Shown here in pieces: positions 27,270-36,793 of a DNA stretch of 64,000 bases. Each line of letters starts with the position of its first letter. Within the stretch, counting starts at the first letter, position 1. A model generated the notes under the pieces. It ran no database searches. It was not told the origin of the DNA and saw only the letters and a program-made list of their open reading frames with translations. The translations under genes were made by a program, and so were the position numbers. The DNA comes from Defluviicoccus sp. (GTDB lineage Bacteria; Pseudomonadota; Alphaproteobacteria; Rhodospirillales; Defluviicoccaceae): positions 186,001 through 250,000 of the forward strand of contig JARSSM010000022.1 in assembly GCA_029624735.1 (NCBI GenBank), read 5' to 3'.

Positions 27270-27587
27270 ATGGCCGAGGCGGCAACGATGACCACGACGC
27301 GAGACGAGATTCTCAAGCGTTTGCGCGCCGACAAGGCGAGGCTGGATGCGTTCGGCATCCGCTCAGTGGCGGTGTTCGGATCGTGCGCGCGCGGCGAGGC
27401 ACGCACCGACAGTGATGTCGACGTTCTCGTCCACTACCGCGCCGACGTCCGTCCCGACCTGTTCGATTTCATCGACCTGCAGGATCATCTGCAAGGCCTG
27501 CTCGGCCGGCCGGTCGATCTGGTGACGCTGGCGGCCCTGTCCGATCCGCTGCGCACACGCATTCTCGCCGAGGCCATCTTTGCCTGA
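27270..27587 (+). CDS. MNT-domain nucleotidyltransferase (MntA-type antitoxin)
   Basis: 105 residues from ATG 27270; ATG 27288 with GAGGC upstream is an alternative. Minimal nucleotidyltransferase fold with the active-site motif VFGSCARGEARTDSDVDVLV (GSxxRG and the D-x-D metal pair intact). In the MntA-HepT systems this enzyme AMPylates and silences the HEPN RNase encoded downstream. Here the downstream hepT gene overlaps by 8 bp but is cut short, so the antitoxin may be an orphan. Confidence 0.85.
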   Translation: MAEAATMTTTRDEILKRLRADKARLDAFGIRSVAVFGSCARGEARTDSDVDVLVHYRADVRPDLFDFIDLQDHLQGLLGRPVDLVTLAALSDPLRTRILAEAIFA

Positions 27588-27765
27588 GCGCGATTGGAAC
27601 TTGCGCATCCGGCACATCGCGGTCGCCATCGACAAGATCGAACGCTACACGGCGACAATGACGTTCGCGGACTTCCAGGCGGACGAGCGCACGGTTGACG
27701 CTGTTCTCCGCAACTTCGAGATCATCGGCGAAGCGGCGCGCGCTCTGCCGGCGGGCTACCCGTCT
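27580..27765 (+). pseudogene. Truncated HEPN-domain (HepT/DUF86) toxin gene
   Basis: Starts at TTG 27580 inside the end of the MNT gene. About 60 residues match the N-terminal half of HepT: RDWNLRIRHIAVAIDKIERY, FADFQADERTVDAVLRNFEIIGEAARAL. Homology then stops near 27765, where the frame runs antisense into the 3' end of darG. The catalytic R-x4-6-H helix expected next (usually ...WREIAGMRN...VHEYF) is absent, and no remainder is found on the other side of darTG. The toxin is therefore probably dead. Confidence 0.75.
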
Positions 27766-28838
27766 CTTCGCCTACCATCGCAACCTTCTGTGTCCGCCCC
27801 TTCGGACAGCCAGCCCTTGCGCTTCAGCACATCCCAGGCAATGCCGATCTGCGCCGGCGTGAACATCTGCTTGCGCCGGTTCCAGGCATGCGTTGCGGCG
27901 ATCGTTTGATCGAGTGTCGCCGCGCGCTCGCGCGTCGCCACCCAGTGCACGGTCGCCAGCAGTTCCATGCCGAACGAGGTCTCGAAGCCCTCAACCAGAT
28001 CGACGACGCGATCAAACCGCTTGGCCGTCGCCGGATAACTATCCAGGAACGTCTGCGCCGCCGTGAGGGCCTCCGGTACCAGCTCGATTTGCTTGTCGGG
28101 CGCATCCCCCGCATCGGCATAGCCCTGGATGAAGTGCCCTTCGATCTCGCTCAAGACATGCCGCAGATTCTCGGCGTAGGGACCGTAGACGGCCTTGGTG
28201 AAGCGCAGCCGCAGCGGCTCGCCCTCTTCCTGCATGAAGTACATGAGCTTGTGGATTTCGAGCAGGGAGACGAACGGGTCCATCAGCGCCGCCAGATACC
28301 GGTTCATCAGCCCGAGCAGCGCGGCGCGGCCAACCGTCATCCTCGGAGCGACATCCGCCTTCGCCATCTCGGCCGGCATCGGCGCACCGGCCGGCTCATA
28401 GAGCAACACCTCGACTTCAGGCAGTTCGCCAAACGCCCGTTCGATCCGCGGCCGCACGTCTGACCAGTCGAGGCCGCCGAGACCACACCCCAGCGGCGGG
28501 ATGGCAATGGAACGGATGCCGAGCCGCCGCACTTCGTCGACGAGGGCGACGAGACCCGCGTCAATGTCCGTCAGGCGGCTCTTGCCCTTCCAGTGGTCTT
28601 TGGTCGGGAAATTGATGATGTACCGCGGGTTGGTCAGCTGGCCGGCTTCAAAAACGAACATCCGACCCGGCCGCAGCTCTTTGCGCTCGCAGACCGCCTT
28701 GTAGGCGGCGTAGTTCTCGGGGAACGCCTTGCGGAACTGCAGGGCCACGCCACGGCCCATCACGCCGACGCAGTTGACGGTGTTGACTAGCGCTTCGGCG
28801 TCTGCCGCCAGGATGTCGCCTCGTGTCCGCTCGATCAT
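27756..28838 (-). CDS. darG: DarG-type antitoxin: macrodomain DNA ADP-ribosyl glycohydrolase
   Basis: 360 residues. Residues 1 to about 150 are a macrodomain: GDILAADAEALVNTVNCVGVMGRGVALQF (ADP-ribose loop), NFPTKDHWKGKSRL with the lysine essential for removing ADP-ribose from thymidine, and IPPLGCGLGGLDW. The C-terminal part (from about 170, LLGLMNRYLAALMDPFVSLLEIHKLMYF) is the DarT-binding/neutralising domain. It lies 15 bp after darT on the same strand. The last ten or so residues (TEGCDGRRRDG) come from sequence reaching into the hepT remnant, so the natural C-terminus may have been exchanged. Confidence 0.9.
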   Translation of the reverse strand: MIERTRGDILAADAEALVNTVNCVGVMGRGVALQFRKAFPENYAAYKAVCERKELRPGRMFVFEAGQLTNPRYIINFPTKDHWKGKSRLTDIDAGLVALVDEVRRLGIRSIAIPPLGCGLGGLDWSDVRPRIERAFGELPEVEVLLYEPAGAPMPAEMAKADVAPRMTVGRAALLGLMNRYLAALMDPFVSLLEIHKLMYFMQEEGEPLRLRFTKAVYGPYAENLRHVLSEIEGHFIQGYADAGDAPDKQIELVPEALTAAQTFLDSYPATAKRFDRVVDLVEGFETSFGMELLATVHWVATRERAATLDQTIAATHAWNRRKQMFTPAQIGIAWDVLKRKGWLSEGADTEGCDGRRRDG

Positions 28839-28853
28839 GATCGGCCCCTCCCG

Positions 28854-29501
28854 TCAATAGTACCAATTTGTCTTGACTGTGACAGGGGGAACGTGCGCTG
28901 CGTTGGCAAGAACTTCAGTGACCTGGGCCTTCGCCGCAGCGTCGATAACGCCGACGTGCTCGACGAGGCACCACGGCAAGCGCTCGTGAAGGAGGAATTC
29001 GGCCTGCTTGCCTTCCTTGATCGGCGGGTCGCGGAAATCCGTGGCGTGAACAGCCTTCCAGTCGATCCGGTCCAGCCGACCGAGCGTGTTGAAGAACTCC
29101 GCGTAAGCGGCACCGGCGTTGCTCGTGCTGAACGCCCAACGCTGGCCGTTGACCTCTGCCCAGCTGACGACGGCTAGGAGGTCGGCTTGCAGATGAACGA
29201 TGGGCCGCTGGCCGGCGGTATACGTGATTCCGGGATGGTTGCCGCGATGCAGGATGTAGAGCATCACCGACCGGGGGCAGAAATAAAACGGCACGAAATC
29301 ACCGACCATGGTTTCGGGATGGCAGCGCACCGGCAGGCCGAGGCGGCGCTGCTTGATCGCCGTCATTCCAATATTCGTTTGGTTCTTGGTCTCGGCGATG
29401 CGCAGCGCGTCCGAGCAAAGCGCACCATCGGCGATGATCGAGGCAAGGTTGTCCACGTGCGTGATGTGGTAGATCTTTGGGTGGGCCGGCGGTGGGCTCA
29501 C
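28854..29501 (-). CDS. darT: DarT-type toxin: DNA ADP-ribosyltransferase
   Basis: 215 residues from GTG 29501. DUF4433/DarT fold: IYHITHVDNLASII (NAD-binding start, residues 10-23), IGMTAIKQRRL with the functional arginine, VPFYFCPRSVMLY, and KQAEFLLHERLPW with catalytic Glu168. These enzymes ADP-ribosylate thymidine in single-stranded DNA and stall replication; DarTG pairs also act against phages. All catalytic elements are intact. It precedes darG in the usual toxin-antitoxin order. RBS is not strong. Confidence 0.92.
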   Translation of the reverse strand: MSPPPAHPKIYHITHVDNLASIIADGALCSDALRIAETKNQTNIGMTAIKQRRLGLPVRCHPETMVGDFVPFYFCPRSVMLYILHRGNHPGITYTAGQRPIVHLQADLLAVVSWAEVNGQRWAFSTSNAGAAYAEFFNTLGRLDRIDWKAVHATDFRDPPIKEGKQAEFLLHERLPWCLVEHVGVIDAAAKAQVTEVLANAAHVPPVTVKTNWYY

Positions 29502-29553
29502 GGTTTAGCCTCTTGCAGCGGTGTCGCGGCCTGTGCCGGCCGGCACGCCGCCC

Positions 29554-30576
29554 TTACTCCCCGCGCAGGAGGCGGGCGGCGTCGAGCGCGGCGTAGGTCA
29601 AGACACCGTCGGCGCCGGCGCGCTTGAACGACAACAGCATTTCCAAGAGAGCGCGCTCGTAATCGAGCCAGCCGTTGAGGCAGGCCGCCTTCAGCATCGC
29701 ATACTCGCCGCTCACCTGGTAGGCGAAGGTCGGCATGCCGAACGCCTCCTTCACCCGGCGCACGACGTCGAGATACGGCAGGCCGGGCTTGACCATCACC
29801 ATGTCGGCGCCCTCCGCGATGTCGAGCGCCACCTCCCGCAAGGCCTCAAGGCCGTTGGCGGGATCCATCTGGTAGCTCTTCTTGTCGCCGACCAGGCAGC
29901 CGCCGGAACCGACGGCATCGCGGAACGGGCCGTAGAAGGCAGAGGCGTATTTCGCCGCGTAGGACATGATGAGCACGCGCTCGAAGCCTTCGGCATCAAG
30001 CGCATCGCGGATGGCACCGATGCGGCCGTCCATCATGTCCGAGGGCGCGATGATGTCGCAGCCCGCGCGCGCCTGCACGATCGCCTGTTGACAGAGGATG
30101 GCCACCGTCGCGTCGTTGGCAACCTCACCCTCGCAGACGATGCCGTCGTGGCCCAGGCTGTTGAAAGGGTCGAGCGCCGCATCACAGATGACGCCCATCG
30201 CCGGAAATGCGGCCTTGATCGCGCGGACCGCACGGCAGACGAGATTGTCCGGATTGATGGCTTCGCGCGCATCCGGTGTTTTCAGCGCCGCCTCGACGAA
30301 GGGAAAGACGGCGACCGCCGGAACGCCGAGCCCTGCGGCCTCGCCGACCGCCTGAACCAGGAGATCGCACGAGAGCCGCTCGACGCCTGGCATGGAGAGC
30401 ACCGACTCACGGCGGTTTTCCCCCTCGACGATGAACACCGGCCAGATGAGGTCATCGACGCAGAGACTGGACTCGGCAACCAGGCGGCGGATCCACGGAC
30501 TTTGCCGGTTCCGGCGCATGCGGATGCGCGGGTAGCCGCCAAGGGCTGCCGGAACCTGCGGGCGCGCGATTGTCAT
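29554..30576 (-). CDS. hemB: Porphobilinogen synthase (delta-aminolevulinic acid dehydratase)
   Basis: 340 residues from ATG 30576 (a GTG at 30579 is the alternative; both overlap the metY stop). Condenses two 5-aminolevulinates to porphobilinogen in tetrapyrrole synthesis. Active-site lysines in MSYAAKYASAFYGPFRDA and MVKPGLPYLD. The zinc triad is replaced by VICDAALDPFNSLGHDG, the aspartate-rich form seen in Mg/K-dependent alphaproteobacterial enzymes. Coupled to metY, an unusual pairing with no obvious metabolic link. Confidence 0.96.
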   Translation of the reverse strand: MTIARPQVPAALGGYPRIRMRRNRQSPWIRRLVAESSLCVDDLIWPVFIVEGENRRESVLSMPGVERLSCDLLVQAVGEAAGLGVPAVAVFPFVEAALKTPDAREAINPDNLVCRAVRAIKAAFPAMGVICDAALDPFNSLGHDGIVCEGEVANDATVAILCQQAIVQARAGCDIIAPSDMMDGRIGAIRDALDAEGFERVLIMSYAAKYASAFYGPFRDAVGSGGCLVGDKKSYQMDPANGLEALREVALDIAEGADMVMVKPGLPYLDVVRRVKEAFGMPTFAYQVSGEYAMLKAACLNGWLDYERALLEMLLSFKRAGADGVLTYAALDAARLLRGE

Positions 30577-31868
30577 CACGCCTGCTCAAGCGCCTGTGAG
30601 AGATCGGCCAGGATGTCGTCGCTGTGCTCGATGCCGATCGAGAGGCGGACGTAGCCCTCCGAGACGCCGGTCGCGAGGCGGTCCTCCTCCGAGAGCTGCG
30701 AATGGGTGGTCGTTGCCGGGTGGATCGCGAGTGTCCGGGCATCGCCGATGTTGGCGACGTGATAGACCATTTGGAGCGCATCGATGAACCGGCGCCCGGC
30801 CTCCCGGCCGCCCTTCAGCTCGAAGCCAACCAACGCGCCGTAGCCGCCGCTCAAATACTGATCGGCCCGCTTTCGCGCCTCGCCCGCCTGCAGACCCGGG
30901 TAGATCACGGCCGCGACCTTGGGATGGGCGGACAGGAAGGCCGCGACTTGGGCCGCGTTCTCGCAGTGCGCGCGCATGCGCAGCGCCAAGGTCTCCAGGC
31001 CCTGGATGAACATGAAGGCGTTAAACGGGCTCATCGAAGCGCCGATGTCGCGCAGCAGGATGACCCGTGCGCGCAGGATGTAGGCGATGGGACCCAACGG
31101 CTTCACCGCTTCCGTCCAGACGGCGCCGTGATAGCTGGGGTCCGGCTGGGTCAAGAGCGGGAAGCGTTCGGCATGCGCTTCCCAGTCGAAGTTGCCGCCG
31201 TCGATGATCAGGCCGCCAATCGAGGTGCCGTGGCCGCCGATGTACTTGGTCGTCGAGTACATGACGACGGCAGCACCATGGTCGAGCGGCCGGCAGATGA
31301 GCGGTGCGGCCGTGTTATCGACGATCAGCGGCACGCCCAGGGAGCGGCCGATCTCGGCGACCTCGCGGATCGGGAAGACCTGAAGCTTCGGGTTGGGCAG
31401 CGTTTCCGCGTAGTAGCAGCGGGTGCGCGCATCGGTGGCGCGCGCGAACGCTTGCGGATCAGCCGGATCGACGAAGCGGACCTCGACCCCCATGCTTTTC
31501 AGCGTGTTGGCAAACAGGTTCCAGGTGCCGCCGTAGAGGTCCGTGGAGCTGACGAAATTGTCGCCGCTCTGGCACAGATTCATGACCGCGAAGGTGGATG
31601 CCGCCTGGCCCGAGCCGACCGCAAGGCCGGCAGCACCGCCCTCGATCGCGGCAAAGCGCCGCTCAAGAACGTCGCAGGTGGGGTTCATGATGCGGCTGTA
31701 GATGTTGCCGAGCTCCTTCAGCGCGAACAGGTTTTCGGCGTGCTGGGTACCGCGGAACTGGTACGACGTCGTCTGATAGATCGGGACCGCAACGGCGCCC
31801 GTTGCCTCGTCCTGGCGATAGGCAGCGTGCAGGACCATGGTTTCCGGATGCATCCGACGTGTTGTCAC
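30576..31868 (-). CDS. metY: O-acetylhomoserine aminocarboxypropyltransferase (sulfhydrylase)
   Basis: 430 residues from GTG 31868, which sits 6 bp after GGAGG; an ATG at 31853 and one at 31928 are less well supported. Cys/Met metabolism PLP enzyme: IYQTTSYQF, NIYSRIMNPTCDVLE, GSGQAAS, PLIVDNTAAPLICRP and the PLP lysine in MYSTTKYIGGHG. The ~430-residue length with the insert before HYHGAV-like PSYHGAVW fits MetY rather than MetB/MetC. Makes homocysteine from O-acetylhomoserine and sulfide. No SAM riboswitch was recognised upstream. Confidence 0.93.
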   Translation of the reverse strand: MTTRRMHPETMVLHAAYRQDEATGAVAVPIYQTTSYQFRGTQHAENLFALKELGNIYSRIMNPTCDVLERRFAAIEGGAAGLAVGSGQAASTFAVMNLCQSGDNFVSSTDLYGGTWNLFANTLKSMGVEVRFVDPADPQAFARATDARTRCYYAETLPNPKLQVFPIREVAEIGRSLGVPLIVDNTAAPLICRPLDHGAAVVMYSTTKYIGGHGTSIGGLIIDGGNFDWEAHAERFPLLTQPDPSYHGAVWTEAVKPLGPIAYILRARVILLRDIGASMSPFNAFMFIQGLETLALRMRAHCENAAQVAAFLSAHPKVAAVIYPGLQAGEARKRADQYLSGGYGALVGFELKGGREAGRRFIDALQMVYHVANIGDARTLAIHPATTTHSQLSEEDRLATGVSEGYVRLSIGIEHSDDILADLSQALEQA

Positions 31869-32047
31869 CCCTTCCCTCCATTCATTCTGCGTGGCGAGAC
31901 GCAACGCTCGCGGGGGCGGAGGATACAAGTTTTTGCCTCGCCGACCATCCCTTTTGCCGCAGCGTGACGCCGGTTCACCAAGCGTTCATGGCATTGTGCT
32001 TGCATCGTTTCGCGACATGCGGCAAGCACGATTCGAGGACACACCCG

Positions 32048-32263
32048 TTGGCAACGCGAGGCGAGGACAAGGGCACCGTTGCGCTCGGCGATGCCTTGTT
32101 CGAATTGCGCCGCATCGGTCCCTCGGTGCGGGTGGCGGCGATCGACCCCAGGACCAACACCGAGGTGGTGGTGGTTGGTGCGGCAGCGGCCGGCGATGCC
32201 GCGCTCATGCGTCTCGCGCTGCGCAAGCTCAACACCGTGCTGGCAGGCCGCAGCGGCGGTTAG
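32048..32263 (+). CDS. Small DUF6898-like protein
   Basis: 71 residues from TTG 32048 with AGGA eight bases upstream; the frame is open further upstream but that part lies opposite the metY start. Core [52 protein letters not shown] matches my recollection of an alphaproteobacterial family of short alpha/beta proteins with RIG.S.KV.AID...GTEV and a C-terminal LA..KL helix. No known function. A perfect intrinsic terminator follows at 32276. Confidence 0.7.
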   Translation: MATRGEDKGTVALGDALFELRRIGPSVRVAAIDPRTNTEVVVVGAAAAGDAALMRLALRKLNTVLAGRSGG

Positions 32264-32275
32264 GGGCACGACCGC

Positions 32276-32298
32276 CAGCCCCGGCAGGGCTGTTTTTT
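32276..32298 (+). terminator. Rho-independent terminator after the DUF6898-like gene
   Basis: CAGCCC (32276-32281), loop CGGCA, GGGCTG (32287-32292) and six Ts. A TTGACA hexamer at 32300-32305 directly follows and may be the -35 box of the liv operon, though no good -10 lies at the right distance. Confidence 0.85.
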
Positions 32299-32476
32299 GT
32301 TGACACGGCAGGCGGTAACGACAACACGATTGGCACCGCAAGGACCACTGCAGGCAGCAAACGCGAAACGGCGGGACAGGTGGCGTTGACGACAGAAGGC
32401 TGCAAGGGACGGCAGGAGCGGCGTGACGGACCGGCGACGCCGCTGCGGCGCGACTGAGACGAAATAGCGGGGCCGC

Positions 32477-33391
<915 letters not shown>

Positions 33392-33395
33392 GCCC

Positions 33396-34718
33396 GTGAG
33401 CGGCGCTCGCCTCTTCGGTCCGGCCTGGCTCACTGAGGGCGTCAAGGAGGCCCTGCTGCAGGCGCTGGTTGCGCTCATCCTGGCGGTGCCGCTGATCGGC
33501 CTCAAGACGGTGCAGGAGCCAGGCGGGCTCGGGCTGCAGACGCGCTGGCCGGCGGTGGCAATCGCCGTCGCTTGCGTTTTCGTCGGCCGGCTGCTGCTCG
33601 TCATCGCGCGCCACGTCTGGCCGCCGCGGCCAAAGGCGGCACAGTCACCCGTGGTTGCGGCCCGCATCCGCCGCTTTGTCCGCCTGCTCGGCCCGGCCGC
33701 GATCGCGTTCGCACTTCTGTTGCCGTTCCTGCCGTTCGCCGACCGCTATGTGCTCGACGTCTCGATCCTCGTCCTCACCTATGTCATGCTCGGCTGGGGC
33801 CTCAACATCGTGGTTGGCCTGGCGGGCCTCCTGGATCTCGGCTACGTCGCCTTCTACGCCGTCGGCGCCTACAGCTATGCGCTGTTCGCTGCCAACTTCG
33901 GCCTGAGCTTCTGGGCGTGCCTGCCGATCGCGGGCGCGCTCGCGGCAACCTTCGGGATTCTCCTGGGCTTCCCGGTGCTGCGGTTGCGCGGCGATTATCT
34001 TGCCATCGTCACGCTCGGCTTTGGCGAGATGATCCGCGTGATCCTGATCAACTGGTCGTCGCTGACGAATGGGCCGCGTGGCATTTCCGGCATCCCGCGG
34101 CCTGATTTCTTTGGTGTGCCCTTCAACCCCAGTCCGGCACCGGATGCAAGCGCGTTCCATACCCTGTTCGGCATCGCCTATTCGCCGATCCAGCGCGTGA
34201 TCTTCCTCTACTACCTGATTTTGGTGCTGGCGCTGCTGACCAATCTGTTCACCTTGCGCATCCGCAAGCTGCCGGTTGGCCGCGCCTGGGAAGCCTTGCG
34301 CGAGGATGAGATCGCCTGCCGCTCGCTCGGCATCAATCCGACCAACACCAAGCTGACGGCATTTGCGATCGGCGCCATGTTTGCGGGCTTTGCCGGCTCC
34401 TTCTTCGCCACCCGGCAGGGCTTCATCAGTCCGGAGAGTTTCACCTTCCTTGAATCGGCGATCATCCTCGCGATCGTCGTGCTGGGCGGGATGGGCAGCC
34501 AGGTCGGCATCGTCATCGCGGCGATCGTCCTTATCGGTGGTCCGGAATTGGTGCGCGAACTGGAGGAGTACCGGATGCTGGCCTTCGGCGGCTTGATGGT
34601 ACTGATCATGGTTTGGCGACCGCGTGGACTGCTCGCCTTCCGCGAGCCGACGATCCGGCTTGCCGACTTCGATCGGACCGCACGCGCCCGGAGTGAGCCG
34701 GCGGCAACGGTGCCGTGA
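33396..34718 (+). CDS. livM: Branched-chain amino acid ABC transporter permease LivM
   Basis: 440 residues from GTG 33396, longer than the typical 330-residue form because of an N-terminal extension with two extra hydrophobic helices, as in E. coli LivM. The core has GLNIVVGLAGLLDLGYVAFYAVGAY, LRLRGDYLAIVTLGFGEMIR and AFAGFAGSFFATRQGF-like segments. Heterodimerises with LivH. Stop overlaps the livG start. Confidence 0.95.
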   Translation: MSGARLFGPAWLTEGVKEALLQALVALILAVPLIGLKTVQEPGGLGLQTRWPAVAIAVACVFVGRLLLVIARHVWPPRPKAAQSPVVAARIRRFVRLLGPAAIAFALLLPFLPFADRYVLDVSILVLTYVMLGWGLNIVVGLAGLLDLGYVAFYAVGAYSYALFAANFGLSFWACLPIAGALAATFGILLGFPVLRLRGDYLAIVTLGFGEMIRVILINWSSLTNGPRGISGIPRPDFFGVPFNPSPAPDASAFHTLFGIAYSPIQRVIFLYYLILVLALLTNLFTLRIRKLPVGRAWEALREDEIACRSLGINPTNTKLTAFAIGAMFAGFAGSFFATRQGFISPESFTFLESAIILAIVVLGGMGSQVGIVIAAIVLIGGPELVRELEEYRMLAFGGLMVLIMVWRPRGLLAFREPTIRLADFDRTARARSEPAATVP

Positions 34719-35611
34719 TGCCGCCTTTCGCGCCAGCGGCCAGGGGAGGAAATGAGCAGCCAACGGCACTGCTGAAAGTCGAACACCTGACGATGCGGTT
34801 CGGCGGCCTCGTTGCCGTCGACGATGTGTCGTTCGAAGCCCCGGATGCCGGCATCACCGCCATCATCGGGCCGAACGGGGCCGGCAAGACGACCGTCTTC
34901 AACTGCCTTACGGGGTTCTACAAACCGAGCGTCGGCCGCTTGACGCTCAGCCATCCCCGGCGCGGGCCGCTCTATCTCGAACGGATGGAGGGCTTTCGGA
35001 TTCCGCAGGTGGCGGGCGTGGCGAGGACATTCCAGAACGTGCGGCTGTTCGGCGGGATGTCGGTCCTGGAGAACCTGATTGTCGCCCAGCACAACGAGCT
35101 GATGCACGCCTCGTTCTTTTCGCTCGCCGGGCTGCTTGGCCTCGGCCGCTACCGCCGGGCCGAAGCGAAGGCGGTGGAACGGGCGCGCTACTGGCTCGAC
35201 CGGGTCGGGCTCACCGCGCGCGCCGACTGGGATGCCGCCAACCTGCCTTACGGCGAACAGCGCCGGCTTGAGATCGCACGGGCGATGTGCAGCCAGCCGG
35301 TGCTGTTGTGCCTGGATGAGCCTGCGGCCGGCCTCAATCCGCGCGAGAGCAGCGATCTCAACCGGCTCCTGATCGGCATCCGCGACGAGCAGCGGATCGG
35401 CATCCTCCTGATCGAGCACGACATGAGCGTCGTCATGGGGATTTCGGACAAGATTGTCGTCCTCGACCATGGCCGCCAGATCGCAGAAGGTGAACCGCGC
35501 CAGGTGCGCGCCGATCCGGCCGTCATCCGCGCCTACCTCGGCGAGGATGAGGACGAAGATCTGCCGCCGGAGGTCGCCCGCGATCTCGCCCGCGACGGCG
35601 GGGGTGCGTGA
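34718..35611 (+). CDS. livG: Branched-chain amino acid ABC transporter ATPase LivG
   Basis: 297 residues from ATG 34718 (a GTG at 34715 overlaps the livM stop equally well). Walker A GPNGAGKTT, signature LPYGEQRRLEIA, Walker B LLCLDEPAAGLNP and the H-loop in LIEHDMSVVM. An N-terminal tail of about 15 residues and a C-terminal acidic tail (GEDEDEDLPPE) are additions to the usual length of 255. Confidence 0.95.
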   Translation: MPPFAPAARGGNEQPTALLKVEHLTMRFGGLVAVDDVSFEAPDAGITAIIGPNGAGKTTVFNCLTGFYKPSVGRLTLSHPRRGPLYLERMEGFRIPQVAGVARTFQNVRLFGGMSVLENLIVAQHNELMHASFFSLAGLLGLGRYRRAEAKAVERARYWLDRVGLTARADWDAANLPYGEQRRLEIARAMCSQPVLLCLDEPAAGLNPRESSDLNRLLIGIRDEQRIGILLIEHDMSVVMGISDKIVVLDHGRQIAEGEPRQVRADPAVIRAYLGEDEDEDLPPEVARDLARDGGGA

Positions 35612-36324
35612 CGATGCTGCGGGTCGAGGGACTGCATACCTTCTACGGCAGTATCGAAGCCCTGCGCGGCGTCGACCTTGAGGTCTCGAGTGGCGAGATC
35701 GTGGCATTGATCGGCGCCAACGGCGCCGGCAAGTCGACACTCCTGATGACGATCTGCGGCCAGCCGCACGCCGCACGCGGCCAAGTCCGGTTCGGCGACG
35801 ACGACATCACGCAGTGGCCGACGCATGAGATCATCGCCGCCGGCATCGCCCAGGCGCCAGAGGGACGGCGCATCTTTGCCCGCATGTCGGTGCTGGAAAA
35901 CCTGTTGATGGGCGCGACCAGCGCCGATCCGCAGCACTTCGAGAGCGATCTCACGCGCGTCTTTACCTTGTTCCCGATCCTCAAGGAGCGGCGCGACCAG
36001 CGCGGCGGCACGCTTTCCGGCGGCGAGCAGCAGATGCTGGCGATTGCCCGCGCGCTGATGAGCCGGCCACGGCTGTTGCTGCTGGACGAGCCGTCGCTGG
36101 GACTGGCGCCAATGGTGGTCAAACAGATCTTTCGCGTGATTCAGGAGATCAACGAGCAGCAGCGGGTCACCGTCTTCCTCGTCGAACAGAACGCTTTTCA
36201 CGCCCTTCGCCTTGCTCACCGCGGCTACGTTCTCGTCAACGGGCGGGTGACGATGACTGGCACGGGCCGCGACCTCCTGGCCAACCCGGACATCCGCGCC
36301 GCCTATCTCGAGGGCGGGCACTGA
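35608..36324 (+). CDS. livF: Branched-chain amino acid ABC transporter ATPase LivF
   Basis: 238 residues from GTG 35608, overlapping the livG stop by 4 bp; ATG 35614 is the alternative. Walker A GANGAGKST, signature LSGGEQQMLAIA, Walker B LLLLDEPSLGLAP. Pairs with LivG to power import. Confidence 0.95.
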   Translation: MTMLRVEGLHTFYGSIEALRGVDLEVSSGEIVALIGANGAGKSTLLMTICGQPHAARGQVRFGDDDITQWPTHEIIAAGIAQAPEGRRIFARMSVLENLLMGATSADPQHFESDLTRVFTLFPILKERRDQRGGTLSGGEQQMLAIARALMSRPRLLLLDEPSLGLAPMVVKQIFRVIQEINEQQRVTVFLVEQNAFHALRLAHRGYVLVNGRVTMTGTGRDLLANPDIRAAYLEGGH

Positions 36325-36338
36325 AGGAGGGCCTGGTT

Positions 36339-36680
36339 ATGTCGCAGCTGGTCGGCTGCTCGCCGTGGGCGTATCTGGCGATCACGATCGTCCTTCTGGG
36401 CTTTGCCGCGTACATGACCGGCCAGGCGCTGGCGGCGACATGGCGGCCGGCGTGGCAGCTGCTCGTCTACGCCCCGCTGTTGGGCCTCGCCTCGCGCTTT
36501 CTCATTTATGCGCTTGCCGAGGGCCCTTTGTTGCTCTGGACCGGCTACCTCATTGATGTCGGCGTGCTGCTGATCATTATTTCTCTTGCCTATCGCCTGA
36601 CCCGCGCCCGGACCATGGCGCGCCAATATCCGTGGCTGTACGAACGCTCAGGTCTTCTCGGATGGCGGGCGCGACACTGA
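36339..36680 (+). CDS. DUF6867 small membrane protein in the liv operon
   Basis: 113 residues from ATG 36339 behind GGAGGG. Three hydrophobic segments (YLAITIVLLGFAAYMTGQAL, LLVYAPLLGLASRFLIYAL, GYLIDVGVLLIIISLAYRL) followed by a basic tail RTMARQYPWLYERSG. The family is found beside branched-chain amino-acid transport genes in alphaproteobacteria; its role is unknown, possibly an accessory of the permease. Located between livF and livK. Confidence 0.8.
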   Translation: MSQLVGCSPWAYLAITIVLLGFAAYMTGQALAATWRPAWQLLVYAPLLGLASRFLIYALAEGPLLLWTGYLIDVGVLLIIISLAYRLTRARTMARQYPWLYERSGLLGWRARH

Positions 36681-36793
36681 TGAGATAAGCGCAGTTGTCG
36701 GCAGCGGCCCGCCTTCGATGGTTGCGGACCGGCGCGCGTCAGGTTATTGACCGCAGATCAAGTTGTTTTCCTTGGCGGAAGGAGAGGACGCTG

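Noticed and set aside
31869-32047. SAM-II or SAM-I riboswitch upstream of metY
   Set aside because: The conserved GATTTGA/TGCTAAA-type blocks are not present on the minus strand in this gap.
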